Assembly (NCBI RefSeq): GCF_000708675.1
Contig: NZ_JELR01000001.1
Location: 930,001 to 994,000, forward strand
From: Microbulbifer sp. HZ11
Lineage (GTDB): Bacteria; Pseudomonadota; Gammaproteobacteria; Pseudomonadales; Cellvibrionaceae
Direction of reading: 5' to 3'
DNA length: 64,000 nucleotides
Below the pieces are notes generated by a model. The model was not told where the DNA came from, searched no databases, and saw only the letters and a program-made list of their open reading frames with translations. The translations under genes and the position numbers were made by a program. Shown here in pieces: positions 37,085 to 45,617 of this stretch (its first letter is position 1; each line of letters opens with the position of its first letter).

Positions 37085-38680
37085 ATGTTGGACGCAAACG
37101 TAAAGAAACAATTGGACACCTATCTGCAGAATATCGTCACTCCGATCGAGATCAGTGTGTCCGCCGACAGCAGCCCCAAGGCTGTTGAACTGAACAACCT
37201 CGCCAGCGAAATCACCGACCTCTCCAGCAAGATCGAATTGAAGCAGGAGAGCCGCAAGCGCACCCCGAGCATGGCCATCGCGGCCGCCGGAGAAACACCA
37301 CGCGTCAGTTTCGCAGGCATCCCCATGGGACACGAATTCACCTCCCTGGTTCTCGCCCTGCTGCAGGCCGGCGGCCATCCATCCAAGGCGGATCCGGAGT
37401 TGCAGGAACAGATCCGCAATATCCAGGGTGAATTCCACTTTGAAACCTATATCTCGCTGTCCTGCCAAAACTGCCCGGACGTGGTCCAGGCACTGAACCT
37501 GATGGCGAAACTGAACCCGAACATCACCCACGAGATGATCGACGGTGCCCTGTTCCAGGAAGAAGTGGACGAGCGCCAGATCATGGCGGTACCCGCGGTC
37601 TACCTGAACGGTGAACACTTCGGCCAGGGCCGCATGGGTCTCGAAGAAATCGTGGCCAAAATTGATACCGGTGCCGAAGCGCGCAAGGCGGAAGAGCTGA
37701 ACGAGCGCGCGCCCTACGACGTGCTGGTACTGGGCGGTGGCCCGGCCGGTGCCGCGGCAGCGATTTACGCGGCCCGCAAAGGCATCCGCACCGGCCTCGT
37801 GGCCGAGCGTTTCGGCGGCCAGGTGATGGATACCGTGGGTATCGAAAACTTTATCTCGGTACCCTATACCGAGGGCCCGAAACTGGCAGCGAGCCTTGAA
37901 CAACACGTAAAAGAGTACGGTGTGGACATCATCACCGGGCAACGCGCTGCCGAGCTGAAGCGTGACAAGCTGATCGAGCTGCAAATGGAGAGCGGTGCCA
38001 CGCTGGCGAGCAAATCCGTGGTGCTTGCCACCGGTGCCCGCTGGCGCGAACTGGGCGTGCCCGGGGAAGCCGAATACCGCACCAAGGGCGTTGCCTACTG
38101 CCCCCACTGTGACGGTCCCTTCTTCAAGGGCAAGCACGTGGCAGTCATTGGCGGCGGCAACTCCGGCATTGAGGCGGCCATCGATCTCGCGGGCATCGTC
38201 AAGCACGTCACCGTGCTGGAATTCGCCGATACCCTGCGAGCGGACGAGGTACTGGTGCGCAAGGCGCGCTCCATGCCCAACGTGGACATCATCACCAATG
38301 CCCAGACCACCGAAGTGCTCGGCGATGGCAGCAAGGTCAATGGCCTGCAGTACACCGATCGCGTCAGCGGCGAGAGCAGGAAGCTGGAACTGGCGGGCGT
38401 ATTCGTGCAGATCGGCCTGGTACCTAACACCGAGTTCCTGAAGGACAGCGGGCTGGAAATGAACCGCGTCGGTGAGATCGTAATCGACAGCCGCGGTGCC
38501 ACTTCCATTCCTGGCGTATTTGCCGCGGGCGATGCCACCACGGTGCCCTACAAGCAGATTGTGATCTCCATGGGCGCGGGCGCCACCGCCGCGCTGGGAG
38601 CCTTTGACCACCTGATCCGGACATCCGTGACCGATGACAGTGCGGGGGAACAGGCGGAATCTCTGTCACTGGCAAGCTGA
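37085..38680 (+). CDS. ahpF: alkyl hydroperoxide reductase subunit F
   Basis: AhpF is the NADH:disulfide flavoprotein that recycles AhpC. The 531-residue protein has the N-terminal double thioredoxin-like domain with redox 'SCQNCPD' (near residue 130), an FAD-binding '[21 protein letters not shown]' region near residue 215, the catalytic 'CPHCDGPF' near residue 340, the NAD-binding '[15 protein letters not shown]' and the C-terminal '[15 protein letters not shown]'. The start at 37085 has AGGA eight bases upstream. It has its own terminator at 38798. Confidence 0.97.
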   Translation: MLDANVKKQLDTYLQNIVTPIEISVSADSSPKAVELNNLASEITDLSSKIELKQESRKRTPSMAIAAAGETPRVSFAGIPMGHEFTSLVLALLQAGGHPSKADPELQEQIRNIQGEFHFETYISLSCQNCPDVVQALNLMAKLNPNITHEMIDGALFQEEVDERQIMAVPAVYLNGEHFGQGRMGLEEIVAKIDTGAEARKAEELNERAPYDVLVLGGGPAGAAAAIYAARKGIRTGLVAERFGGQVMDTVGIENFISVPYTEGPKLAASLEQHVKEYGVDIITGQRAAELKRDKLIELQMESGATLASKSVVLATGARWRELGVPGEAEYRTKGVAYCPHCDGPFFKGKHVAVIGGGNSGIEAAIDLAGIVKHVTVLEFADTLRADEVLVRKARSMPNVDIITNAQTTEVLGDGSKVNGLQYTDRVSGESRKLELAGVFVQIGLVPNTEFLKDSGLEMNRVGEIVIDSRGATSIPGVFAAGDATTVPYKQIVISMGAGATAALGAFDHLIRTSVTDDSAGEQAESLSLAS

Positions 38681-38797
38681 TCGCCGCGGTAGTTTTGACT
38701 TTCCCGTTTCAACCCGGGGTACTGGCCTCCCAGCGGTACCCCGCCTCTCCCCGATGGGCACCCCTCCCATCCAAACTGGGAACCATCCTCAACCTTT

Positions 38798-38821
38798 AGC
38801 CGGCATCAGCCGGCTTTTTTT
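38798..38821 (+). terminator. intrinsic terminator after ahpF
   Basis: AGCCGGC-ATCA-GCCGGCT followed by seven Ts. The rest of the 38681-38979 gap shows no gene; upstream of yceI it carries an AT-rich promoter-like stretch near 38880-38940 without a clear consensus. Confidence 0.85.
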
Positions 38822-38979
38822 CTTCCCATTTTTTACTACCATTCGCAGACTTTCACTGGCCAGTAGCCACAGTGACTGATAATGTTTCTCACCTGAAACC
38901 GATTGGTCGATTTCGGTCGACGCAAGCTGTATGGAATAAACCTCGGCTTCAATACCGAGTCTGAAACAGGAGAATCACC

Positions 38980-39558
38980 ATGACTTTGAAGTCCATTGCC
39001 CTGGCATCCCTACTTGCCCTGCCTGTATCCGCTTTCGCTGACTGGCAGCTGGCCGGTGACGACTCCAGCGTAAACTTTGTTTCCGTCAAGAAGTCCACCA
39101 TTGCTGAGACCCACTTTTTCAAGAGCCTGAATGGCAGTATTTCCGATAGCGGCGATGCCAAGGTGACCATCGACCTGGCCAGTGTGGAAACCAATATCCC
39201 GATCCGCAATGAGCGGATGCAGAAGATGCTGTTCGAGACGGCGAAATTCGCCGAGGCGACAGTTTCCACCAGTGTGGATGCCGCGAAACTGAAGGCCCTG
39301 AAGCCCGGTCAGACCATGTCGGTGGACGCGGATGTTGCGGTCGCGATTCACGGCGAGTCCAAAACCCACAAGGCCAAGCTTCATGTTACCGGCCTGGAAG
39401 GCGGCAGCCTGCTGGTCACCACCAAGGCGCCCATTCTGCTCAATGCCGGTGATTACAAGCTGCTCGAAGGTATCGAGAAGCTGCGCGAAGTGGCTGGCCT
39501 GGATAGCATCAGCCCGATGGTGCCGGTGACTACCAGTCTGGTCTTCGAGCAGAAATAA
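38980..39558 (+). CDS. periplasmic YceI-family protein
   Basis: The 192-residue protein has a signal peptide (MTLKSIALASLLALPVSAFA, cut before DW) and a lipocalin-like YceI barrel: 'VNFVSVKKSTIAETHFFKSLNG', 'VTIDLASVETNIPIRNERMQKMLFE' and 'LHVTGLEGGSLLVTT'. Members bind polyisoprenoids or related amphiphiles; the actual ligand here is unknown. AGGAG lies seven bases before the start. It follows ahpF but is separated by a terminator, so it is probably its own unit, ending with a 12-bp hairpin. Confidence 0.9.
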   Translation: MTLKSIALASLLALPVSAFADWQLAGDDSSVNFVSVKKSTIAETHFFKSLNGSISDSGDAKVTIDLASVETNIPIRNERMQKMLFETAKFAEATVSTSVDAAKLKALKPGQTMSVDADVAVAIHGESKTHKAKLHVTGLEGGSLLVTTKAPILLNAGDYKLLEGIEKLREVAGLDSISPMVPVTTSLVFEQK

Positions 39559-39563
39559 CGGAT

Positions 39564-39592
39564 CGTCGCCTCGAACCAGTTTCGAGGCGACG
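39564..39592 (+). terminator. 12-bp hairpin just after yceI
   Basis: CGTCGCCTCGAA-CCAGT-TTCGAGGCGACG is perfectly paired and starts five bases after the yceI stop codon. There is no T-tract, so it may protect the 3' end of the transcript rather than stop transcription by itself. Confidence 0.5.
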
Positions 39593-39595
39593 CCA

Positions 39596-39729
39596 CTGCC
39601 GGTAAAGCCTCGCGAGACACGCCGTAGACCCATCCACGGGGGCTCTTCTGCGAGGTGGCCCGGCCGCTCCATGTATTCGCGGCGCCTTCGGCCCCTCTCG
39701 CAGAAGGTCTCGCGAGGCTTTACCGGCAG
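39596..39729. repeat. long hairpin repeat, copy 2, downstream of yceI
   Basis: A perfect 23-bp outer stem (39596-39618 / 39707-39729) encloses an inner 10-bp stem (39645-39654 / 39697-39706) and a longer inner loop than copy 1. GAGACACGCCGT and ACCCATCC-N2-GGGGGCTCTT are shared with copy 1 at 36937-37030; the outer stem sequence is different. Confidence 0.85.
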
Positions 39730-39849
39730 CGGCCCCTTCTCATCGACATTTCAGAAATTAACCGCAAGCAACGCAGTTCCTTGACGCTGCGCATCCCCAC
39801 CAAAATCCGCTAGAATTCCCGCCTGAACGTTCCCATCAGGTAGACCCCC

Positions 39850-40398
39850 ATGGCATCACTCCAGGATCAACTGCTCAAGGCAGGTCTGGTAGACGGCAAG
39901 AAAGCCAAGCAAATCAGCAAAGAAAAGCGCAAACAGAACAAAGTGGCCAAGAAATCTGGCGAGGTTCAGGTGGACGAGGCCAAACTGGCAGCGGAACAGG
40001 CCCGTGCAGCCAAAGTGGCCAAAGACCGGGAACTGAATGCCCAGCGTGAGGCGGCCGCCCAGGAAAAGGCCATTCAGGCTCAAGTCAAACAGCTGATCGA
40101 GCGCAACAAGCAGTCCCGGGGCGGCAATGGCAAAGACGATATTGCCTACCACTTCACCTTCGACAAGAAGGTCAAAAAAATCTATGTCTCCGCCGCAGTA
40201 CAGGACCACCTGATCGCAGGCCGGCTACTGATCGTCGGTGAGGGCGAACAGTTCGAGCTGGTGCCCAAGGTCGTGGCCGAAAAAATTGCCGAGCGCAATC
40301 CCGCCATGGTGGTGCAGCCACCAGAAAACAGCAGCGCAACGCCGGATGAAGACGATCCCTATGCGGGCTACGAAATCCCCGATGATCTGATGTGGTAA
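39850..40398 (+). CDS. DUF2058 protein (YaiL-like nucleoprotein)
   Basis: The 182-residue protein begins 'SLQDQLLKAGLVDGKKAKQISKEKRKQNK', the standard opening of DUF2058 proteins, followed by a very Lys/Ala/Glu-rich helix and a compact C-terminal half 'DIAYHFTFDKKVKKIYVSAAVQDHLIAGRLLIV'. The basic helical half could bind nucleic acid; some relatives are annotated as nucleoprotein/polynucleotide-associated, without firm proof. It is 16 bases upstream of a DUF1415 gene, and the two are probably cotranscribed. Confidence 0.9.
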   Translation: MASLQDQLLKAGLVDGKKAKQISKEKRKQNKVAKKSGEVQVDEAKLAAEQARAAKVAKDRELNAQREAAAQEKAIQAQVKQLIERNKQSRGGNGKDDIAYHFTFDKKVKKIYVSAAVQDHLIAGRLLIVGEGEQFELVPKVVAEKIAERNPAMVVQPPENSSATPDEDDPYAGYEIPDDLMW

Positions 40399-40414
40399 GC
40401 GGACGCGCAGTGAG

Positions 40415-40978
40415 ATGACAGACAGCGATCCGGTTATCGCCCAGGTCGAGCAGTGGCTGAATGAGGTCGTGGTGGGGCTGAACCTGTGCCCCTTTGCCCG
40501 CAAGCCGCTGCGCGCCGGGCAGATCCGTTACGTGGTGAGCGACGCCGCCGGGGAAAAGTGCACGGAAATTTTGCTGGAGGAGTTACTGCAGGAATTTCAG
40601 GTACTGGACCGCTGCACGGAAGAAGAGGTGGAAACCACCCTGCTGATCCTGCCCACCCAGCTGCAGGACTTTCACGATTACAACTTTTTCCTCGAGGATG
40701 CTGAGTGGCTGCTGAAGCGACAGGGCTACGAGGGTGTGTATCAGATCGCCAGCTTCCACCCCCACTACCAGTTTGCAGATACGCAACCGGACGATGCGGA
40801 AAACCTCACCAATCGCGCCCCCTACCCTATTTTGCATATTCTGCGCGAAGCGAGCCTGGAGCGCAGGCTAAAAAATTATCCGGACCCGGAATCCATTCCC
40901 CACAACAATATCCTGCGGGTGGAGTCGCTCACGGATAAGGAGAAAGAGCGGCTGTTTCCCTACCTGTTTTCCCCATAG
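40415..40978 (+). CDS. DUF1415 protein
   Basis: The 187-residue protein matches DUF1415: 'VEQWLNEVVVGLNLCPFARKPL' near the start, 'TTLLILPTQLQDFHDYNFFLEDAEWLL', 'GVYQIASFHPHYQFADT' and 'NRAPYPILHILREASLERRL'. Function is unknown. It ends only 11 bases from the convergent SulP gene, with no room for a separate terminator. Confidence 0.9.
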   Translation: MTDSDPVIAQVEQWLNEVVVGLNLCPFARKPLRAGQIRYVVSDAAGEKCTEILLEELLQEFQVLDRCTEEEVETTLLILPTQLQDFHDYNFFLEDAEWLLKRQGYEGVYQIASFHPHYQFADTQPDDAENLTNRAPYPILHILREASLERRLKNYPDPESIPHNNILRVESLTDKEKERLFPYLFSP

Positions 40979-40989
40979 CGAGCAGCCCG

Positions 40990-42747
40990 TTACTGTGGGC
41001 AACCATCGAAGTGGTCACGCAGCGTGGTAAATGCCTGGTACTGGGTGAAAAAAATCTTGCCCGACAACGCGTCTAGAAAGCCGCTCTTCGACAGGGCATC
41101 CATCACCGGCCCCTTGACCTCGGACAGGTGAAAGCAAATTCCCGAAGCCTTCAGCTGTGCATTGATGGATTCGAGGGTTTCCAGTGCACTCCAGTCGATT
41201 TCATTGATCGCGCTGCACATCAGAATCACATGCCGGACCTCCGGTGTCGCGGCAATATCGCCGTACACCCGCTCCTCCAGAAATGCCGCGTTGGCAAACA
41301 TCAGGCTTTCGTCCACCCGGATACTCAATATCTGCGGCAGGGTCCGCACCGGGTGACGCTGGATATTGCGGAAATGTTCTGTGCCTTCCACCAGCCCCAC
41401 TTCCGCGATATGCGGCCTGGAAGTGCGGTACAGGAACAGTACAACCGATGCCAGCACCCCACAGGACACCCCCACCTCCACGCCGAACAGGAGCGTAACC
41501 ACGATGGTGACCAGTACTGCGAAAAAATCGCTGGGTGAGTACTGCCAGGTTTTTTTCAGAATGGAGAAGTCCACCAGAGACAGCACCGCAACGATAATGG
41601 TCGCCGCCAGAGTCGCCTTGGGCAGATAAAAGAGAAACGGTGTAAGAAACATTGCCGCCAGCGCGATGCCGCAGGCGGTATACACACTCGCCATCTGGGT
41701 TTCCGCACCCGCATCAAAGTTGACCACCGAGCGCGAGAAACCGCCAGTAACCGGAAAACCTCCGGAAAATCCCGCAGCCATATTTGCCGCACCCAGCCCG
41801 ATCAGCTCCTGGTTCATATCAATCTTCTGGCGGCGCTTGGCACCGAGGGTTTTGCCGACGGATACCGATTCCACATAGCCAATAATGGAAATCATCACCG
41901 CCGGTAGAAAGAGTTGTTGTACCAGCTCCAGAGATAAAATCGGCCACACAATCTGTGGAAGGCCACGGGGAATTTCTCCGACAAGATCAACCCCCTTTCC
42001 CTCCAGGTCGAAACCACTGGCCAGAAGAATGGTGGCCACCACACCAACGACCGGCGCCGCCTTCACCAGCAATACGGCGGTATTTTTCGACACTGACAGC
42101 TGCTGCAGAAATCGCACCGCAGCACCGCGCGACCAGATCAGGAAACCTACAACCGACGCGCCCAAAACGAGCGAGTACACATTGACGCTTCCCAGACCCG
42201 AATACATCGACATCATCAGCTCGGGCAAGTTGTCACCCTGCGCAGGGACACCCAGCAGATGTTTTACTTGACTGAGGGCGATCAGAAGTCCCGATGCGGT
42301 AATAAACCCGGAGATCACCGGGTGGGACAGGAAATTGGCGAGGAACCCGAGGCGCAATACGCCAAGAAAAAACAGAAACAAACCGGACAATAATGCCAAG
42401 ACCATCGCCGCCAGCAGATAGTCAGAAGTGTTCTGTGCCGCTACCTGACCGAGGGCCGACGCACTCATCAGCGAAGCGACGGCAACGGGCCCTACCGACA
42501 GGGTGCGACTGCTACCAAACAGCGCATAGGCAACCAGTGGCGCGATACTCGCGTAGAGCCCCACTTCCGCCGGTAAACCCGCCAGCAGCGCATAGGCAAG
42601 GGATTGCGGAATCAACATGACGGTGACGATCAATGCAGCCGAGAGATCCCTTTGCAACGCCCCCCGTGAATACTCGGGCAACCACTGCGCAGCAGGTATA
42701 AACTGGCTCAGGAACCGCCCCACGCCACGACCGAATACCCCTTTCAC
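40990..42747 (-). CDS. SulP-family transporter of the sulfur module, paralogue 1
   Basis: The 585-residue inner-membrane protein has the SulP core ('RDLSAALIVTVMLIPQSLAYALLAGLPAEVGLYAS' and 'SVGPVAVASLMSASALG') and a C-terminal STAS domain with 'VILMCSAINEIDWSALETLESINAQL' and 'HLSEVKGPVMDAL'. It lies 34 bases after the DUF442 gene on the same strand and is most similar in layout and motifs to the SulP at 45618-47351, not to the one next to carbonic anhydrase. A role in sulfate or sulfite traffic fits the context but is inference. Confidence 0.88.
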   Translation of the reverse strand: MKGVFGRGVGRFLSQFIPAAQWLPEYSRGALQRDLSAALIVTVMLIPQSLAYALLAGLPAEVGLYASIAPLVAYALFGSSRTLSVGPVAVASLMSASALGQVAAQNTSDYLLAAMVLALLSGLFLFFLGVLRLGFLANFLSHPVISGFITASGLLIALSQVKHLLGVPAQGDNLPELMMSMYSGLGSVNVYSLVLGASVVGFLIWSRGAAVRFLQQLSVSKNTAVLLVKAAPVVGVVATILLASGFDLEGKGVDLVGEIPRGLPQIVWPILSLELVQQLFLPAVMISIIGYVESVSVGKTLGAKRRQKIDMNQELIGLGAANMAAGFSGGFPVTGGFSRSVVNFDAGAETQMASVYTACGIALAAMFLTPFLFYLPKATLAATIIVAVLSLVDFSILKKTWQYSPSDFFAVLVTIVVTLLFGVEVGVSCGVLASVVLFLYRTSRPHIAEVGLVEGTEHFRNIQRHPVRTLPQILSIRVDESLMFANAAFLEERVYGDIAATPEVRHVILMCSAINEIDWSALETLESINAQLKASGICFHLSEVKGPVMDALSKSGFLDALSGKIFFTQYQAFTTLRDHFDGCPQ

Positions 42748-42781
42748 CCGATGGAATCCTCAGACAAAGTGCTGACCCGGA

Positions 42782-43189
42782 TCAGTAGGTCACCAGCACA
42801 CCAGTGATATCAAACCCGGCGTTAGTGGCAGCCTGATGTAGTGCCTTCCTGTCGGCACCATTCAGGCAGCGCGCCGCTGCCCACAGGTTGCAGGAGCGAT
42901 TACCTGTGCGGCAGAAGGCGTGTACCTTCTTGCCACTGCTCAACAGCCTGGCGAATTCTTCGCTGTGGGCTGGCTGCATCTGTCCGCGGGAGAACGGGAT
43001 GGCTACAAATGCCATGCCCGCAGCAGTTACGGCGTTTTCCAGTTCGTTAAAACTGACGCTATCTTCGGCCTCGTGTTCCGGACGGTTGCACACAATCACT
43101 TCCACGCCCTGCTCGCTCAGCTCGGCAAAAGCCTCGAGCGCAGGCTCCGCGGAAATACTGACCTGAGAATCCAGTGTTTTGCGTTCCAT
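42782..43189 (-). CDS. DUF442 / TIGR01244 sulfurtransferase-like protein
   Basis: The 135-residue protein is the phosphatase-fold (beta-lactamase-hydrolase-like, DUF442) domain: 'AFAELSEQGVEVIVCNRPEHEAEDS', then the active loop 'VHAFCRTGNRSCNLWAA' with Cys-x5-Arg-like arrangement. In Blh of Xylella and Agrobacterium this domain is fused to the metallo-beta-lactamase dioxygenase; here it is a separate gene downstream. The ATG at 43189 with GGAGG nine bases upstream is preferred over the GTG at 43204, which lies inside that ribosome site. Confidence 0.85.
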   Translation of the reverse strand: MERKTLDSQVSISAEPALEAFAELSEQGVEVIVCNRPEHEAEDSVSFNELENAVTAAGMAFVAIPFSRGQMQPAHSEEFARLLSSGKKVHAFCRTGNRSCNLWAAARCLNGADRKALHQAATNAGFDITGVLVTY

Positions 43190-43212
43190 AGTTGTTTCCT
43201 CCACTCACTCGA

Positions 43213-43240
43213 AAGGCGCTCGCAAGGCGCTCGCAAGGCG
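43213..43240. repeat. 11-bp direct repeat ahead of the DUF442 gene
   Basis: AAGGCGCTCGC occurs twice in tandem (43213-43223, 43224-43234) and begins a third time (AAGGCG), just upstream of the DUF442 start region. Confidence 0.6.
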
Positions 43241-43278
43241 ACAGTAATAGGTCACTGCACCTTTCAATGGCTTGCTGG

Positions 43279-44157
43279 TTAAAGTTTGTTGACCGGCACT
43301 TTCAGATACACGGTGCCATTGTCTTCCGCCGGCGGCATCTGGCCCGCGCGAATATTGACCTGGATGGACGGCAAAATCAGTCGCGGCATCCCCAGAGTGG
43401 CGTCGCGCTCACGCCGCATCTTCACAAATTCATCCTCACGCACACCGTCGTGCAGATGAATATTTTTGCGCTTCTGGGTACCTACCGTGGTCTCGCATTC
43501 GTGCTCACGGGAACCGTTGGGTGGGTAGTCGTGGCACATGAACATGCGGGTCTCTTCCGGTAAAGACAGCAGCTTCCGCACAGACCGATACAGGCCGCGG
43601 GCATCACCGCCAGGGAAGTCACAGCGCGCACTGCCCACATCCGGCAGGAACAGGGTGTCGCCCACAAACAGCGCGTCGCCTATCAGCCAGGCCATATCCG
43701 CCGGCGTGTGACCGGGCACGTAAATAACCCGTCCATTCAGGTCGCCAATATTAAAGGTGTCGCCATCATGGAACAGGTAGTCGAACTGGGAGCCGTCGAC
43801 CAGAAACTCTTTTTCCAGGTTGAAAATATCGCGAAAGATACCCTGCACCTGGCGAATATGATCGCCGATGGCGATCTTGCCCCCCAGCTGCTCGCGAATG
43901 AACGGCGCCGCAGACAGGTGGTCGGCGTGGGCATGGGTCTCCAGTATCCACTCCACGGTCAGGTCCTTGTCGCGCACGAACTCAACCATTCTCTGGGCGC
44001 CGTCGGTGCTGGTACGCCCGGACGCCTGCTCAAAACCCAAAACGGCATCGATAACTGCGGCACTGCCACCCGCCCGGTCATAGACCACATAGCTCCATGT
44101 CTCGGTGTCTTCATCGAGAAACGGTTGCACGAGCGGACGGGGATCTGCGGTAACCAT
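43279..44157 (-). CDS. Blh-like persulfide dioxygenase (metallo-beta-lactamase fold)
   Basis: The 292-residue protein is an ETHE1/Blh-type MBL enzyme, which oxidises glutathione persulfide to sulfite. It has the metal motif 'ETHAHADHLSAAPFIRE' near residue 75, 'VIYVPGHTPADMAW', 'ALFVGDTLFLPDVGSARCDFPGG' and 'MFMCHDYPPNG'. The extended C-terminus 'TVGTQKRKNIHLHDGVREDEFV' is typical of the Blh branch. It is divergent from the bigR-like gene, with an AT-rich palindrome between them, and precedes the DUF442 gene. Confidence 0.9.
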   Translation of the reverse strand: MVTADPRPLVQPFLDEDTETWSYVVYDRAGGSAAVIDAVLGFEQASGRTSTDGAQRMVEFVRDKDLTVEWILETHAHADHLSAAPFIREQLGGKIAIGDHIRQVQGIFRDIFNLEKEFLVDGSQFDYLFHDGDTFNIGDLNGRVIYVPGHTPADMAWLIGDALFVGDTLFLPDVGSARCDFPGGDARGLYRSVRKLLSLPEETRMFMCHDYPPNGSREHECETTVGTQKRKNIHLHDGVREDEFVKMRRERDATLGMPRLILPSIQVNIRAGQMPPAEDNGTVYLKVPVNKL

Positions 44158-44180
44158 GTAGGCGCCTCATAGATGATTTA

Positions 44181-44215
44181 GGAATATATCAATAACCAGA
44201 GGAAATATATATTCC
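44181..44215. promoter_or_regulatory. AT-rich palindromic operator between the blh-like gene and bigR
   Basis: GGAATATAT (44181-44189) and ATATATTCC (44207-44215) are perfect 9-bp arms 17 bases apart, with an extra direct copy GGAAATATAT (44201-44210) inside and two CAATATA elements further on (from 44219). The region lies between two divergent start codons, as expected for autoregulation by an ArsR-family repressor. Confidence 0.65.
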
Positions 44216-44332
44216 AACAATATACTTTTCAATATATTATTTTTTCCGTAACAGTTTGCCGTGGCTGCCCGGCAGCACATACGGCGTGCCCTTAGCCTCA
44301 CTCCAGCCTGATTCACCAAGTGGAACACCAGA

Positions 44333-44647
44333 ATGCCGGACCCAAATGACCTACAGCTCGACAGAATGCGTGCCGCCGCGGGAGAAGCCTCGCAACTCCT
44401 GCGCTCGCTGGGCAATCAGGATCGTCTGCTCCTGCTCTGCCAGCTGTGTGAAGAGGAACTGAGTGTTGGAGAGCTGGAGGAGCGACTGGATATACGCCAA
44501 CCGAGCCTATCCCAGCAGCTGGGCGTATTGCGTCGGGAGGGCCTGGTCGCCACACGCAAGCAAGGCAAGCGGGTGTACTACCGGGTGGCTGACCCGAAGG
44601 TACTGGCCCTGTTACAAACGTTGTATCAACTGTACTGCGCGGAGTAA
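44333..44647 (+). CDS. bigR: BigR/SqrR-like persulfide-responsive ArsR repressor
   Basis: The 104-residue winged-helix protein follows the ArsR pattern ('LLRSLGNQDRLLLLCQL', 'LSVGELEERLDIRQPSLSQQLGVLRREGLVATR'). Cys36 and Cys102 ('LLLLCQL' and 'LYQLYCAE') sit where BigR has the two cysteines that form a disulfide or tetrasulfide with persulfide; Cys39 is an extra one. The ATG at 44333 gives the full domain. It heads the plus-strand operon with the two YeeE/YedE half-transporters and a SulP gene, ten bases apart from the first. Confidence 0.88.
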   Translation: MPDPNDLQLDRMRAAAGEASQLLRSLGNQDRLLLLCQLCEEELSVGELEERLDIRQPSLSQQLGVLRREGLVATRKQGKRVYYRVADPKVLALLQTLYQLYCAE

Positions 44648-44656
44648 CTCGCCACC

Positions 44657-45106
44657 ATGAACATCGACTGGAATGCATTTACCCCCATATCCGCTCTCGC
44701 CGGCGGGGTGCTGATCGGGCTGGCCAGCGCCTGGTTGATCCTCGCAAACGGCCGTATCGCAGGAATTTCCGGGATTCTCGGCGGACTGATAAACCGCGAG
44801 CGCGGGCCTGAAGAACGAAGCAATCACGGCTGGCAGCTCGCCTTTATCCTCGGCCTTCTCGCGGGCCCCGGGGTCTGGGCACTGTTTTATGCATTGCCCC
44901 CTATTGAAATCAATGCCAGCTACCCGGTGCTGGTTGCGGCCGGCCTGCTGGTGGGGCTCGGTACCCGCTATGCAGCCGGATGTACCAGCGGCCACGGTGT
45001 TTGCGGATTGTCGCGAATGTCGCCCAGGTCGCTGGCTGCCACCTTGACATTTATGTGCGGCGGCTTCGCCACCGTTTTTATCGCGCGCCACCTGCTGGGA
45101 GCCTGA
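44657..45106 (+). CDS. pmpA: YeeE/YedE-type sulfur transport half-protein A (PmpA-like)
   Basis: The 149-residue membrane protein is a half of the YeeE/YedE (DUF395) sulfur transporter family, with about four helices and the conserved 'GLGTRYAAGCTSGHGVCGLSRMSPRSLAAT' region carrying the cysteines that handle thiosulfate or persulfide sulfur in this family. It starts ten bases after bigR and stops four bases before its partner. The name follows the Xylella bigR operon gene and is inferred from context and pattern. Confidence 0.82.
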   Translation: MNIDWNAFTPISALAGGVLIGLASAWLILANGRIAGISGILGGLINRERGPEERSNHGWQLAFILGLLAGPGVWALFYALPPIEINASYPVLVAAGLLVGLGTRYAAGCTSGHGVCGLSRMSPRSLAATLTFMCGGFATVFIARHLLGA

Positions 45107-45110
45107 CGCC

Positions 45111-45533
45111 ATGAATAAAGTAACGGTTTCTGCATTTGTTTCCGGGCTGATCTTCAGTGTCGGCTTGCTACTTTCCGGTATGGCCAACCCGGAAAAGGTG
45201 CTCGGGTTTCTCGACCTGTTCGGTGCCTGGGACCCTTCTCTGGCGCTGGTAATGGGGGGCGCCATTGCGGTCGGCCTGCCCGCGTTTACGCTGGCCAGAA
45301 AGCGCGAGCGCGCACTGCTCGGAGGGGAAATACACCTGCCCACCAAACGCTCCCTCAACAGGCGCCTGGTTCTCGGCAGCCTGGCTTTCGGAGTTGGCTG
45401 GGGACTTGCCGGTTTCTGCCCGGGGCCAGGCATTGTCGCTACCGGCGCGCTGCAGCCGGGTGCGGCGATATTTGTGCTCGCCATGCTGGCCGGGATGTTC
45501 GTCTTTCGCATTCTGGAGCAGCGCACCCACTGA
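45111..45533 (+). CDS. pmpB: YeeE/YedE-type sulfur transport half-protein B (PmpB-like, DUF6691)
   Basis: The 140-residue membrane protein is the second half: 'GLIFSVGLLLSGMANPEKVLGFLDLFGAWDPSLALVMGGA' and 'FGVGWGLAGFCPGPGIVATG' with the conserved Cys-Pro-Gly-Pro. It follows pmpA with a four-base gap, and 84 bases later the SulP gene begins. Together A and B equal one full-length YeeE. Confidence 0.82.
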   Translation: MNKVTVSAFVSGLIFSVGLLLSGMANPEKVLGFLDLFGAWDPSLALVMGGAIAVGLPAFTLARKRERALLGGEIHLPTKRSLNRRLVLGSLAFGVGWGLAGFCPGPGIVATGALQPGAAIFVLAMLAGMFVFRILEQRTH

Positions 45534-45617
45534 GCGTAGATGGCACTGGCCTCTTCCAGATAGCAGGGGCTATGCTGATGGAATTCATGCGCCCTTCGGA
45601 GCAAGACTGCAAAACAG

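Noticed and set aside
37013..38611. 532-codon open frame opposite ahpF
   Set aside because: It is a shadow of ahpF without any family pattern.
44612..45604. 330-codon minus-strand frame opposite pmpA and pmpB
   Set aside because: It is antisense to two clear membrane protein genes and has no domain.
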